Counted from the stretch's first letter, positions 1-8,417 are shown. The stretch is 39,212 nucleotides of DNA from CAZHTS01 sp964535315 (GCA_964535315.1 CAZHTS010000044.1:1-39212), one strand, 5' to 3'. The notes: a model not told the origin generated them from the letters alone. A program made the numbers and translations.

Positions 1-1251
1 TTGATCCTTTTGCTCTTCGTACTGCTGCTGCCGTTCGTCTACCAGCAGGGCTGGGTGCTTACCTACCAGAACGCCGACGACTTTCCTTCCTTTTATTACG
101 CCCAAAAGCTGGCCTTTGAACACGGCCTGTCGCCCTATCATCCACAAGACTGGCAATACGCCGCCCAGACGTTATACCCGCAGGACACCCTGTACGCATT
201 TCTCTACATGCCGCCCAGCCTGCTCATCTTTCGCCTTTTTGGCCTCTTCGATTACCCGGCCGCCAAACTGGCCATGCTGGCGCTCAATTACCTGTGCATC
301 CTGCTCTTTGCCATCCTCTTCCTCTTCCGCTACCTGAAGCTCAAACCCGACCAGAACTTTCTCCTCCTGGCCCTGGTCTACCTGCTGTGCTTCACCCCGC
401 TCCACCAGACGTTGGGGCACGGGCAGGTCAACCTGTGGGTGCTGCTCGCCATCGCCGTGCTCTGGTACGGCTACCAGACCGGCAGGCACCCCGCCCTCAG
501 CGGCGGCGCCCTGGCGTTTGCCATCCTGATCAAACAAAGCCCGCTGTTCCTCTTGCTCTACTTCCTGATCAAGAAGCAATACCGCATCGTCTTGTGGGCG
601 CTGGCCTTCCTGGCGACCCTGGGTCTGATCTCCCTGCTCGTGCTGCCCGCCAGCCTGTGGCAAGACTGGTTGACCCACGTTGTCTCCAGCGGCTATGGCA
701 ACACCGTGCGCGGCATCCACCCCGCCATGCTCGAGAATCAGAGCCTGAACGGCTTCTTCGCCCGCCTGTTTGTCGGTCGCCCCGAAATCAACCCGCCGCT
801 CCAGCCGCTCTTCCCGCATAACAGTGCCAGTCAGATAATCACCTCCGCCTGCGCCGTCCTGTTGGCCCTGCTCACCCTGGGTATCATGCTGTGGAAGAAC
901 CGGCGGGGGCCCGTTGCAACCGCCAACAACGACACAGAACTGGCCCTGTTCGTCACCGCCCTCTTCCTGCTCAACCCGATTTCCTGGAACCACCACCTGA
1001 CCTTTATCTTGCCCGCCCTGCTGGTCACCCTCTACCAGTTAACCCACAACGAGGAGCACCCGGCCCTCATCTTAATGGTCGGCCTGGCCTGCGCCCTGCT
1101 CGCTTTTGATTACCCCTTCTCGCATTATCGCTTCCGCCAGGGCGTGCTCACCCTGCTCATCTCCGCCAAGATGTTTGCCGTCCTGCTCGTCTGGGGCTAC
1201 CACGCCCTGCGCTGTTTCGTCCCACACCGCCAACAAGAAACACGGATTTGA
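1..1251 (+). CDS. GT87-type (DUF2029) integral membrane glycosyltransferase, 5' end probably outside window
   Basis: The frame is open from the first base of the window to a TGA at 1249-1251, giving about 416 residues. It is very hydrophobic, with roughly ten membrane segments. After the first segment comes a loop NADDFPSFYYAQKLA followed by SPYHPQDW, which resembles the Asp-containing first extracytoplasmic loop and the G-x-SPYD signature of the GT87/DUF2029 polyprenyl-phosphate-mannose-type transferases. Such enzymes use a lipid-linked sugar on the outer face of the membrane. The codon at position 1 is TTG, but no ribosome binding site can be seen, so a few N-terminal residues are probably missing. 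The last codons and the stop lie inside an inverted repeat (1240-1312), so the C-terminal residues ETRI are encoded by the repeat. Acceptor and sugar cannot be predicted. Confidence 0.7.
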   Translation: MILLLFVLLLPFVYQQGWVLTYQNADDFPSFYYAQKLAFEHGLSPYHPQDWQYAAQTLYPQDTLYAFLYMPPSLLIFRLFGLFDYPAAKLAMLALNYLCILLFAILFLFRYLKLKPDQNFLLLALVYLLCFTPLHQTLGHGQVNLWVLLAIAVLWYGYQTGRHPALSGGALAFAILIKQSPLFLLLYFLIKKQYRIVLWALAFLATLGLISLLVLPASLWQDWLTHVVSSGYGNTVRGIHPAMLENQSLNGFFARLFVGRPEINPPLQPLFPHNSASQIITSACAVLLALLTLGIMLWKNRRGPVATANNDTELALFVTALFLLNPISWNHHLTFILPALLVTLYQLTHNEEHPALILMVGLACALLAFDYPFSHYRFRQGVLTLLISAKMFAVLLVWGYHALRCFVPHRQQETRI

Positions 1252-1312
1252 CGGATTTTAACGGATGCCCCTACCCCCATTTTGAATCCGTGCCTATCCA
1301 TCAAATCCGTGT
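1240..1312. repeat. Imperfect inverted repeat between convergent genes
   Basis: The arm ACACGGATTTGACGGAT at 1240-1256 matches the reverse complement of 1296-1312 with one mismatch over 17 bases. A shorter inner pair, AACGGAT (1260-1266) against AATCCGT (1285-1291), extends the fold. The element covers the stop codon of the GT87 gene and ends just before the permease stop at 1326. It could act as a bidirectional terminator, or be a member of a dispersed palindromic family; similar ACGGATTT motifs are common in intergenic repeats of large bacterial genomes. No second copy is present in this window. Confidence 0.6.
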
Positions 1313-1325
1313 CCCCAAAGCCGCG

Positions 1326-2336
1326 TTAGCGCAGCCGCTTGCTCACAATCGTCTGGATCGACACCGAAATGACGATGATCAACCCATAAATCAACTGCGT
1401 CCAGAAGCCGGTCAGGCCCGAAGCGACGATGCCGGCCTCGATGGCGCCGATCACAAACGAGGCCACAAAGGTACCAAAGATGGTGCCCATCCCGCCAAAC
1501 ACCGAGGTGCCGCCCAGGAACACCGACGACAGCGTGCGCAGCATATAACCATCCCCCAGCGTCGGCCAGAAATACGAGACCTCCATACTTGAGGCCAACC
1601 CGGCAAACGCCGCCGCCGTACCCACCATGGCGAAGGCCAGAATCTTGCGCCCGTCCACGTTGACACCCATCAGGCGGGCGCTGTCGCTGTTATCCCCGAT
1701 CAGATAAATGTGTGCGCCGGCCCGCGTGCGGTTGAGGAAGACCCACATCGCCACCGCCAGCAAAATCGTCCAGATGAACTGGGCCGGGATCACTCCCCCC
1801 AACCGCCCCACCATCATACTCGCCAGGAACGAGTCCTTGACCGGCACCAACGAGGCGCCCGTGCCGTTGGTCACCACCAGCACCACGCCGCGCCACAAGA
1901 ACTGCGTGCCGATCGTCGCCACCAGCGAGGGCATGCCAATCTTGACCACGATCAACCCGTTCAACACCCCCGCCAGCGCGCCGGCCAGCAGACAGGCGAC
2001 AAACGCGAGAAAAATGTTGTGCGTCGCCGTGTAGGTCAGGATAAACACCGCCACGCCCCAGGCCATCACCGAGGGGAAAGAAAGATCCATTTCTGAAGCA
2101 ATCACCACCAGCGTCAACGGCAGCGCCATCATTGCAAAAAACGGCGTGGTCTGCATAAAAGCCTGGTAGATCTGCCCGGACAGGAACGTGACCGGCGAAC
2201 CGATCACAAACAGAATCCAGATCACCAGCGCCACGCCAACGATGCCAATCTGCAACGTCCAGGTGCGGATAAAAGTAGTCAACGGAGATTGTGTTTTCTT
2301 ATTCCCAACCATTCGGGATTCATGCGAGACAGTCAT
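1326..2336 (-). CDS. Sugar ABC transporter permease, RbsC/FrcC family
   Basis: This 336-residue integral membrane protein has about nine to ten hydrophobic segments and the family sequence LTLVVIASEMDLSFPSVMA, equivalent to the T-x-GIDLSVG region of RbsC-type permeases (BPD_transp_2). It would form the channel of the importer encoded with the ATPase and binding lipoprotein upstream. The ATG at 2336 is chosen over the TTG at 2351 because GAGGAG lies seven bases before it. It is the third gene of the operon, 32 bases after the ATPase gene. The substrate is probably a mono- or disaccharide, but the permease sequence alone does not identify it. Confidence 0.85.
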   Translation of the reverse strand: MTVSHESRMVGNKKTQSPLTTFIRTWTLQIGIVGVALVIWILFVIGSPVTFLSGQIYQAFMQTTPFFAMMALPLTLVVIASEMDLSFPSVMAWGVAVFILTYTATHNIFLAFVACLLAGALAGVLNGLIVVKIGMPSLVATIGTQFLWRGVVLVVTNGTGASLVPVKDSFLASMMVGRLGGVIPAQFIWTILLAVAMWVFLNRTRAGAHIYLIGDNSDSARLMGVNVDGRKILAFAMVGTAAAFAGLASSMEVSYFWPTLGDGYMLRTLSSVFLGGTSVFGGMGTIFGTFVASFVIGAIEAGIVASGLTGFWTQLIYGLIIVISVSIQTIVSKRLR

Positions 2337-2368
2337 TGTGCTACTCCTCAATACACCTTCACGTCCAA

Positions 2369-3160
2369 CTATGCCGGTTGGCTTTCGCCGCCGGACGCCT
2401 GTGTATCCAGTACGCCCGTTTGCGCCACACGATACAGGCGGTCGACCAGTTCTTCAAGCGTCACCGATTTCTTCGAAAATTCGCCGGCCACCCCGCCGCG
2501 ATCCAACACCACGATCCGGTCCGCCACCGGGTAGACGTGAAAGATATTATGATCGATGAAAATGCACGACTTACCGGCGTTGCGAATTTCGTTGACGAAA
2601 TTGAGCACTTTCTTTGTCTCCGACAGCGACAGCCCCATGGTCGGCTCGTCCAGGATGATCAACTCGGCCTTGAAATATAACGCCCGCGTGATCGCCACCC
2701 CCTGGCGCTCGCCGCCCGACATCGTCTTGACCTTTGTCTCCGGGTTGACCGCCGAGGAAGTAAAGCCCATCATCTCCTGCATCAGCCGGTCGGTCTCCGC
2801 CCGCATGCGTTTGACGTCCAACAACCCAAAACGGTTGGTCAATTCGCGCCCCATAAAAATATTGCGCCAGATCGTCTGCAAATCGGCCAGCGCCCGTTCC
2901 TGATAAACCGTCTCGACCCCCAGCTTGCGCGCCCGGGCCACCGTCAGATCCTCGACCCGCTGTCCCTTCCAGTAAATAACGCCGCCCGGATCAGGCCGGT
3001 GATAACCGGTGATGATCTTGACCAGCGTGGATTTGCCTGCGCCATTATCGCCCAGCAGTCCCACCACCTCGCCGGGCTTAACATGAAAATCCACATGATG
3101 CAGAGAACGCACCTCTCCAAACGACTTGGAGATATTCTCCATCTTGAGCATATCGTCCAT
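2369..3160 (-). CDS. Sugar ABC transporter ATP-binding protein, single-domain (FrcA-like)
   Basis: The product is a 263-residue ABC ATPase. Walker A is GDNGAGKST (37-45), the signature is MSGGE (147-151), Walker B is LIILDEP (167-173), and the switch His is H204 in FIDHN. RbsA-type sugar ATPases normally have two fused ATPase domains of about 500 residues. This one has a single domain, like FrcA of fructose transporters, so it presumably works as a homodimer. The ATG at 3160 has GAGGG seven bases upstream; the longer in-frame extension lacks such a site. A 12-bp hairpin lies between it and the preceding binding-protein gene. Confidence 0.88.
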   Translation of the reverse strand: MDDMLKMENISKSFGEVRSLHHVDFHVKPGEVVGLLGDNGAGKSTLVKIITGYHRPDPGGVIYWKGQRVEDLTVARARKLGVETVYQERALADLQTIWRNIFMGRELTNRFGLLDVKRMRAETDRLMQEMMGFTSSAVNPETKVKTMSGGERQGVAITRALYFKAELIILDEPTMGLSLSETKKVLNFVNEIRNAGKSCIFIDHNIFHVYPVADRIVVLDRGGVAGEFSKKSVTLEELVDRLYRVAQTGVLDTQASGGESQPA

Positions 3161-3204
3161 TGGTAATCCCTCACACAAATTGGGCCGGGAAACACACATT
3201 TTGT

Positions 3205-3237
3205 GGTGCAGGCGGCCACATAACTGCCGCCTGCACC
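3205..3237 (-). other. Intercistronic stem-loop after the binding-protein gene
   Basis: GGTGCAGGCGGC (3205-3216) pairs perfectly with GCCGCCTGCACC (3226-3237) around a nine-base loop. It lies 23 bases after the stop of the binding lipoprotein and 44 bases before the ATPase start. On the transcribed strand it is not followed by a U tract, so it looks less like a full terminator than like an RNA-stabilising or attenuating hairpin. Such structures are known behind binding-protein genes in ABC operons (for example malE-malF), where they raise expression of the binding protein over the membrane parts. Confidence 0.75.
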
Positions 3238-3260
3238 GAGAGTATCCTCACAGCGATAGA

Positions 3261-4319
3261 CTAGCGGATTTCCTTCTCAACGAAGGGCGCCAGGAACTCA
3301 ACGTTGTCCTTATCGGCGAAACCGGAACCGGTGTTGATGTGCAGACCCGAGAAACCGTACTTCTTGGTCAGGCACACCTGCAAGATGGGCAGGTAACCCT
3401 GCAAATACGGCTGCTGGTCGATCACCAGATCGGTCCACCCGCCGCGGATCGCCGCCAGCGTGGCGGGCGACAGGTCAAAACCGGCCACGTAGATATCGGT
3501 CGGGCCTTTACCGGCGGCCTTCAAATAGGTCTCCACCGTCGAAGTCAACGCCCCGTGATCGGTCACCACCAGTTTGACATCCGCATGCGACGCCACATAG
3601 CCGGTGAAGGTCGGCGTACCGGCCGAAGCGTCCTTGTTCGTGGCCGAATCGATCTCGAGGTAATCGACCGTCATCCCGGCCTTTTCCAAGGCTTCCTTCA
3701 CCCCGCGCGTGCGCTCGCCGCGCCCCGCCTGCGAAAGCAGACCCCAGACCATCGCCCGGTCGCCGGCCTTCAGCCCGCTGCGCTTGAAGGCTTCCATGCC
3801 CAGATCGTAGCCGGCCTTGTACAGTTCAGCGCCCACGTAACCAAAGCCCTTGGCCTGATAGGCCGCCTCGAGGTTGGGCAGTTGGGTGTTCTGGCTGGTA
3901 ACGATGATCCCCTGGGCGACCGCTTCATCAACGACCGTCTTGAACGCATCGTCGCCGGGGTGCCCCATGATGGCGATTCCATCCGGTTTCTTGGCGGCTG
4001 CCTCTTTAAACTGCTCGACCATTTTCTGCGGGTCCCAACCCGAGAAGACGTAATCGACCTTGGCGCCCAGGTCGTTCTCGGCCTGCTTGGCGCCGTTGTA
4101 AACGTTGTTGGTGAAGGGAGTGCCTGCATCGCCGCCAGGGAAGAACACGACATTCACACCCTCGCAAATCCTGGGCGTGCCCGATGCAGCCGCCGGCTTG
4201 GCCTCAGCCGGGGCCGCCGGAGCAGCCGGCGCCGCCGTGGGGGCGGGGGTACAGGCCGGCAGCAAGGCCAGCGAGAAAATGACAACCAGCGTTAAGGCAA
4301 AAAACAGCTTCTTGGACAT
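3261..4319 (-). CDS. Sugar ABC transporter substrate-binding lipoprotein (RbsB-like)
   Basis: This 352-residue protein begins with a lipoprotein signal peptide, MSKKLFFALTLV..., ending in the lipobox LPAC. An Ala/Pro/Thr-rich linker of about 30 residues follows, typical of proteins tethered to the outer face of a monoderm-like membrane. The mature part (NVVFFPGGDAGTPFTNNVY, then KPDGIAIMGHPGDDAF) has the two-lobed type I periplasmic binding fold of the ribose/galactose/fructose group (Peripla_BP_4). The ATG at 4319 has GAGGAAG eight bases upstream. It is the first gene of the operon. Transcription is predicted from a promoter near 4525-4553 with a LacI-type operator at the start site, leaving a leader of about 200 bases. 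No LacI-family gene is in the window. Confidence 0.88.
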   Translation of the reverse strand: MSKKLFFALTLVVIFSLALLPACTPAPTAAPAAPAAPAEAKPAAASGTPRICEGVNVVFFPGGDAGTPFTNNVYNGAKQAENDLGAKVDYVFSGWDPQKMVEQFKEAAAKKPDGIAIMGHPGDDAFKTVVDEAVAQGIIVTSQNTQLPNLEAAYQAKGFGYVGAELYKAGYDLGMEAFKRSGLKAGDRAMVWGLLSQAGRGERTRGVKEALEKAGMTVDYLEIDSATNKDASAGTPTFTGYVASHADVKLVVTDHGALTSTVETYLKAAGKGPTDIYVAGFDLSPATLAAIRGGWTDLVIDQQPYLQGYLPILQVCLTKKYGFSGLHINTGSGFADKDNVEFLAPFVEKEIR

Positions 4320-4503
4320 TTTCTTCTTCCTCGTTTCAGCATGAGATGGGAGAGTAGGGATTGGCAAACCAAAATATCCTGGTAACTTGCACGTCTTTCA
4401 GCCCGTACAACCAGGAAGAACGATACACCAATACACGCTTCTTGACATCCTCCTTTCCACGCAAACCCAAGAGAAACTGCCAGCAGCAGCGCAATCAATT
4501 GTG

Positions 4504-4521
4504 AACGTTACCGGAAACGTT
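4504..4521. promoter_or_regulatory. LacI-family-type operator
   Basis: AACGTTACCGGAAACGTT is an 18-bp inverted repeat with a single mismatched pair (positions 7 and 12). The core GTTACCGG resembles known LacI-family sites such as the gluconate operator with centre TTACCGGTAA. It lies just downstream of a leftward -10 hexamer, so it would cover the transcription start of the sugar ABC operon, a standard repression position. Confidence 0.7.
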
Positions 4522-4524
4522 ATC

Positions 4525-4553
4525 ATTATACATAAATCACCCCCCAAATTCAA
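4525..4553 (-). promoter_or_regulatory. Sigma-70 promoter of the sugar ABC operon
   Basis: On the minus strand, TTGAAT (4553-4548) and a perfect TATAAT (4530-4525) are separated by 17 bases. The predicted start is near 4518, inside the operator palindrome. The rest of the 4320-4677 gap contains the long leader of the binding-protein gene on one side and, near 4632-4637, a TACAAT hexamer with no good -35 that may serve the rightward gene at 4678. Confidence 0.7.
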
Positions 4554-4677
4554 TACCACTGCCGCTGCCCGCAGTGCAAAGATAGTGCAAAAATGCTTCT
4601 TCGCCGTCAAACCCTCATTTCTGGATTGGTGTACAATAAAACATACACCCCCCGTCTCATCATGCGCAAGGAGGGCT

Positions 4678-7017
4678 ATGTTTCCCCTGGCTTCTAACTC
4701 CTTACAGGACCCCACCTGGGTTGCCGGCTACCTTCCCTGGATCATGCTGGCCGTCCTGTTGCTTGCCTGGTCGGGGCTGGCCATCTGGCTGGCCGTTTTG
4801 CGTTCGGCCGCCGGCGGCTGGGCCGCCAGGTACGAACAGCTGTGCCAGTCTCTGCGGAAACTAAACAAAGAGATCAATCAGCTGCGCGGCGAAATTCCTG
4901 CCGACTTTGGCGGCCCCTACACCCCGCTGGTGCGGGAAGCCGGTACCCAGGCCAACCAGGCCAACGCCGATTGCAACGAAGCCCGTCACCTCGCCACCGC
5001 CAGCGATCCCGCCCACCTTGCCGCCAGCCCCTTCTGGCAATGGCTGCTATGCGTTCCCCTCATTCAAGAAATCCGCCGGCGCCTCGCCCTGCGCACCCGG
5101 CTGGAGCGCGCCGCCGAATTGTGCCGTTCTGCCCGCACCAGCTACGAGGCCGGCATGGACCAGGTCGCTGCCATCAAAGATCTCGGCCCCGCCACCCGGC
5201 GCCAGTTGAACGAACGCCAGACCCGGCTGCAACTGCTCAACGCCGAACTCGAAAAGCTCAAGCCCGCCGACCTGCAAGACGAGAGCCAGCGCCTCGCCCG
5301 GCTGTCCGGCGAACTGGAGCAGGCCCAACAACTGTTGGCTGCTTCCCAACTGCCCGGGCCGGGCATCGCCCGCGCCAGTCATATCGTCGAAAACGCGCAG
5401 GGGGTGCTGAACGACGTTGCCGCCGTGGTCGAGCAGCACAACCAGCAGCGCCGGCTCTGGTCAGAGCGCATTGCCGTCGCTCGCCGGGCGCTGCAAACCC
5501 TGCAACAGCGCATCGAAGAGGCCGCCCGCCGCTACCCGCTCGACTCACTGCAGGCCGGCCTGCCCGAATTGCACACCACCCTCGCCCCGCTGCCCGAACA
5601 CGTCACCCAGGCCCATTACGGCGAGGTAGAGAACGGGGTAAAGACGTACACCCGCCGTTTCGAAGAACTGCAACGGCGCTTCGAGGCTCTCCAGAATCGC
5701 CGCGCCGATCTGGAACAGACCTACACCCACCTCACCGCCCTGCAAGACAGCCTGGCAAACTGGCTGGCGCACATCCCACCCGAACGTTACCACATGGACG
5801 TCAGCCGCGCCCACCTGGAACGCCTGCGCCAACAGCTTCCTGCACTGCGCCAGGCCCTCGATCAAAGCGAGGATCTCGAAGAACTGCAGGCGGTAGACCC
5901 CGGCGACGCCGGTTTCATCGAACAGGCCCGCCAGGAATTCGACCAACGGCGCAGCGAGTACGAAAAACTGACCGCCACCGGCTGGGATTTCCAGCAGGGC
6001 GCCCTGCTGCAACGCTGCGGCAAACGCAGCGAAAGCCTGCGCCCGTGTCACCCCACTTATCGCAGCCGGGCCGCCTGCGATCAGCTCGCCCGCCTTGCCG
6101 GCCAACTGCCCGCCGTGCGGCACACACTCCCCGATCCTGCCCTGCTGGTCAACGAGAGCGCCCTGCTGCAACGCCTGAACAACTGGCGAAACTACCAGAA
6201 AGCCTTTGAGCAGCTAAAGACCTGCTGCGACAAAGCCGATCAGGTCTACGAGCAGATGCTGGCGGAGAAGAAAAAGGCCATCGGCCTGCTTGAAAACGAA
6301 GACTTCAAGGCCTGCCAGCAGATCAGCCGCGAGGCCGACACCAGCCACAGCCAGAAAGCCGAGGCCTTCTGCCGGCGCATCCAGGCCCTGAACGAACAGG
6401 CGCACGCCGAGGGCAGCCATTACGAACAGATCCAGCAGGACACCCACACCCTGCGCCAGGAAATCGACGCCGGCCTGCTGGCGCCCTACCGCGCCGAGCA
6501 GACCCGCGCCGAAGAAGACATCCGCCGCCTGACGCCTGCCCTCAGCCAGCAGCGGCTCAGCCTGACAAACTGCCGCTACGAAGATATGCAGACCGAGATC
6601 GACACGTTGAGCGCCCAGATCCAGGCCTGGAACACCCGCACCCCGCGCCGCGACCTGCCCAGCCTGCGCGCCCACCGCGCCCACGGCCGCGATCTGCAAA
6701 AGCGCGGCGAAACACTCGCCGAACGGATCACCAGCCGCGACAACCGCCTGCGCGAAAAACGCGAGCAGGCCGTCCAACGCCTGCAAACGATCAAAAACCA
6801 GTTATTCTCTCTGGAAAGTCAGAGCAGCGCCCACCCCGAGCTGCGCCGGCAGATTCGCGACGACCAGAACAGTGTACGCGAACTTGAATACGCCATCCGC
6901 CCTCGCCCACAGCAGCCGGTCGATTTTGAAGGCGCCATGTCCGAACTGGAACGCGTCATCGACGAAGCGCAAAGGATCGAACGGCAAACCCGCGACCGGC
7001 AGGCCAGTCTGCGCTGA
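4678..7017 (+). CDS. Membrane-anchored coiled-coil protein of unknown function (779 aa)
   Basis: I do not recognise this gene. The product starts with one membrane segment (about residues 17-41, WIMLAVLLLAWSGLAIWLAV). About 730 residues follow, rich in Glu, Gln, Arg and Leu, with long heptad-like stretches such as LEQAQQLLAAS and RRFEELQRRFEALQ. A second weakly hydrophobic patch (FWQWLLCVPLIQEI) near residue 120 may pack on the membrane. The architecture recalls septum or envelope organisers such as EzrA in general plan only; no sequence relationship is claimed. The ATG at 4678 is preceded by AAGGAGGG. The open frame extends further upstream to 4387, but that part covers the opposite operon's promoter and has no start signal. 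It sits 56 bases before tyrS on the same strand, but tyrS appears to have its own promoter. Confidence 0.75.
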   Translation: MFPLASNSLQDPTWVAGYLPWIMLAVLLLAWSGLAIWLAVLRSAAGGWAARYEQLCQSLRKLNKEINQLRGEIPADFGGPYTPLVREAGTQANQANADCNEARHLATASDPAHLAASPFWQWLLCVPLIQEIRRRLALRTRLERAAELCRSARTSYEAGMDQVAAIKDLGPATRRQLNERQTRLQLLNAELEKLKPADLQDESQRLARLSGELEQAQQLLAASQLPGPGIARASHIVENAQGVLNDVAAVVEQHNQQRRLWSERIAVARRALQTLQQRIEEAARRYPLDSLQAGLPELHTTLAPLPEHVTQAHYGEVENGVKTYTRRFEELQRRFEALQNRRADLEQTYTHLTALQDSLANWLAHIPPERYHMDVSRAHLERLRQQLPALRQALDQSEDLEELQAVDPGDAGFIEQARQEFDQRRSEYEKLTATGWDFQQGALLQRCGKRSESLRPCHPTYRSRAACDQLARLAGQLPAVRHTLPDPALLVNESALLQRLNNWRNYQKAFEQLKTCCDKADQVYEQMLAEKKKAIGLLENEDFKACQQISREADTSHSQKAEAFCRRIQALNEQAHAEGSHYEQIQQDTHTLRQEIDAGLLAPYRAEQTRAEEDIRRLTPALSQQRLSLTNCRYEDMQTEIDTLSAQIQAWNTRTPRRDLPSLRAHRAHGRDLQKRGETLAERITSRDNRLREKREQAVQRLQTIKNQLFSLESQSSAHPELRRQIRDDQNSVRELEYAIRPRPQQPVDFEGAMSELERVIDEAQRIERQTRDRQASLR

Positions 7018-7033
7018 TTCACGCTGCCCGCTG

Positions 7034-7042
7034 TGGTATACT
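7034..7042 (+). promoter_or_regulatory. Extended -10 promoter of tyrS
   Basis: TGGTATACT is an extended -10 element (TG-n-TATACT) in the 56-base gap before tyrS. The match upstream at -35 is weak (CTGATT at 17 bases). No T-box leader fits in the gap, so tRNA-sensing control of tyrS as in Bacillota is not indicated. Confidence 0.5.
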
Positions 7043-7073
7043 TGTCGCAAACTTTGCTCTGGAAGAATTCGCT

Positions 7074-8348
7074 ATGACAAACGCTTTTGAAGAACTGAAA
7101 TGGCGCGGTCTGATCTATGACCACATGGAAGGTGTACCGGAACTGCTCGACCGGGAAAAGATCACCATCTACAACGGCTTCGACCCCACCGCCGACAGCC
7201 TGCACGTCGGTCACATCGTCCCGCTCATCGCCCTGGCCCGCCTGCAACGCTTCGGTCACACCCCCATCGCCCTGGCCGGCGGCGGCACCGGGATGATCGG
7301 CGATCCCAGCGGTCGCAGCAGCGAACGCCAGCTGCTCTCGCGCCAGCAGATCGAAGCCAACGTCGAGGTCATCAAGGGCCAGTTGGCCCATTTCCTCGAT
7401 TTCGAGATCAAGAGCAACCCGGCGCGCCTGATCAACAACGCCGACTGGCTGCTGCAACTCAACCTGGTCGATTTCCTGCGTGAGACCGGCAAGCACTTTA
7501 CCGTCAACTACATGCTCGCCAAGGATTCGGTCAGGTCGCGTCTCGAGCGCGAGGATGGCCTCTCGTACACCGAGTTCAGCTACATGCTGCTCCAATCCTA
7601 CGACTTCCTGCATCTGTTCGATACCAACGGCTGCATCATGCAGACCGGCGGCAGCGACCAGTGGGGCAACATCACCGCCGGCGCCGAACTGATCCGCCGC
7701 ATGCGCGGCAAGCCCGCCTACGGCATGGTCTACCCGCTCATCACCAAGGCCGACGGCACCAAGTTCGGCAAGACCGCCGCCGGCGCCGTCTGGCTGGCCC
7801 CCGAGCGCACCTCGCCCTACCGCTTCTACCAGTTCTGGCTCAACACCGACGACAAAGACGCCGTGCACTACCTCAAGGTCTTCACCTGGCGCGCCCAGGC
7901 CGAGATCGAAGAACTGGCCGAAAGCCTGCGCCTGCACCCCGAGCAGCGCGACGCCCAACGCGTCCTCGCCCGCGACATGACCCTCATGGTGCACGACCAG
8001 ACCGCCCTCAGCCGCGCCGAACAGGCCAGCCAGGCGCTCTTCGGCGGCGACCTGCTCGGGCTGAGCGCGACCGAGATCGAAGACATCTTCTCCGACGTGC
8101 CCTCCAGCGAGCTGGACAAGGACAAAATCGCCGGCGCCGGCCTGTCCATCGTCGATCTGTTGGCCGACAGCGGGCTGGCCAAATCCAAAGGTGAAGCGCG
8201 CCGCTCCATCGGCGAAGGCGGCATCTACCTCAACAACCAGCGCGTCAGCGACCCCGCCCAGGCGGTCACCGCTGAAAACATCATCGAGGGCCGCTTCCTC
8301 GTCCTGCGCAAGGGCCGCAAAAATTACCACCTGGTCAAGGTGCAGTAG
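7074..8348 (+). CDS. tyrS: Tyrosyl-tRNA synthetase
   Basis: The cytoplasmic class I enzyme charges tRNA-Tyr with tyrosine using ATP. At 424 residues it has the usual bacterial length. The HIGH motif appears as HVGH (44-47) in FDPTADSLHVGH, and the KMSKS motif appears as KFGKT near 230-234. The tyrosine/tRNA region GGSDQWGNI, a TyrS hallmark, is present. The C-terminal part (from about residue 357) is an S4-type RNA-binding domain (KSKGEARRSIGEGGIYLNN). GGAAGA lies seven bases before the ATG. A strong intrinsic terminator follows at 8376-8410. Confidence 0.97.
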   Translation: MTNAFEELKWRGLIYDHMEGVPELLDREKITIYNGFDPTADSLHVGHIVPLIALARLQRFGHTPIALAGGGTGMIGDPSGRSSERQLLSRQQIEANVEVIKGQLAHFLDFEIKSNPARLINNADWLLQLNLVDFLRETGKHFTVNYMLAKDSVRSRLEREDGLSYTEFSYMLLQSYDFLHLFDTNGCIMQTGGSDQWGNITAGAELIRRMRGKPAYGMVYPLITKADGTKFGKTAAGAVWLAPERTSPYRFYQFWLNTDDKDAVHYLKVFTWRAQAEIEELAESLRLHPEQRDAQRVLARDMTLMVHDQTALSRAEQASQALFGGDLLGLSATEIEDIFSDVPSSELDKDKIAGAGLSIVDLLADSGLAKSKGEARRSIGEGGIYLNNQRVSDPAQAVTAENIIEGRFLVLRKGRKNYHLVKVQ

Positions 8349-8375
8349 CGCCCCAACGGTTCACAACGGTTTCAG

Positions 8376-8410
8376 GCGGTGCGTTCAATACGAACGCACC
8401 GCTGTTTTTT
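8376..8410 (+). terminator. Intrinsic terminator after tyrS
   Basis: GCGGTGCGTTC (8376-8386) pairs perfectly with GAACGCACCGC (8392-8402) around a five-base loop, followed by TGTTTTTT. It ends just before the stop of the convergent alcohol dehydrogenase gene at 8418. Confidence 0.92.
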
Positions 8411-8417
8411 CGCCCGC

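Noticed and set aside
172..996. Long minus-strand open frame inside the GT87 gene
   Set aside because: It is antisense to a clear membrane protein and reads as a Gln/Gly/Glu-rich composition typical of shadow frames in high-GC DNA.
3126..4295. 389-codon plus-strand frame across the binding-protein gene
   Set aside because: It is the antisense frame of the lipoprotein gene, which has a signal peptide, lipobox and ribosome binding site.
7018..7073. T-box leader before tyrS
   Set aside because: The gap is 56 bases, too short for a T-box, and no specifier or antiterminator sequence is visible.
6819..8330. 503-codon minus-strand frame antisense to tyrS
   Set aside because: tyrS on the plus strand has all its catalytic motifs; the antisense frame has no domain and no start signal.
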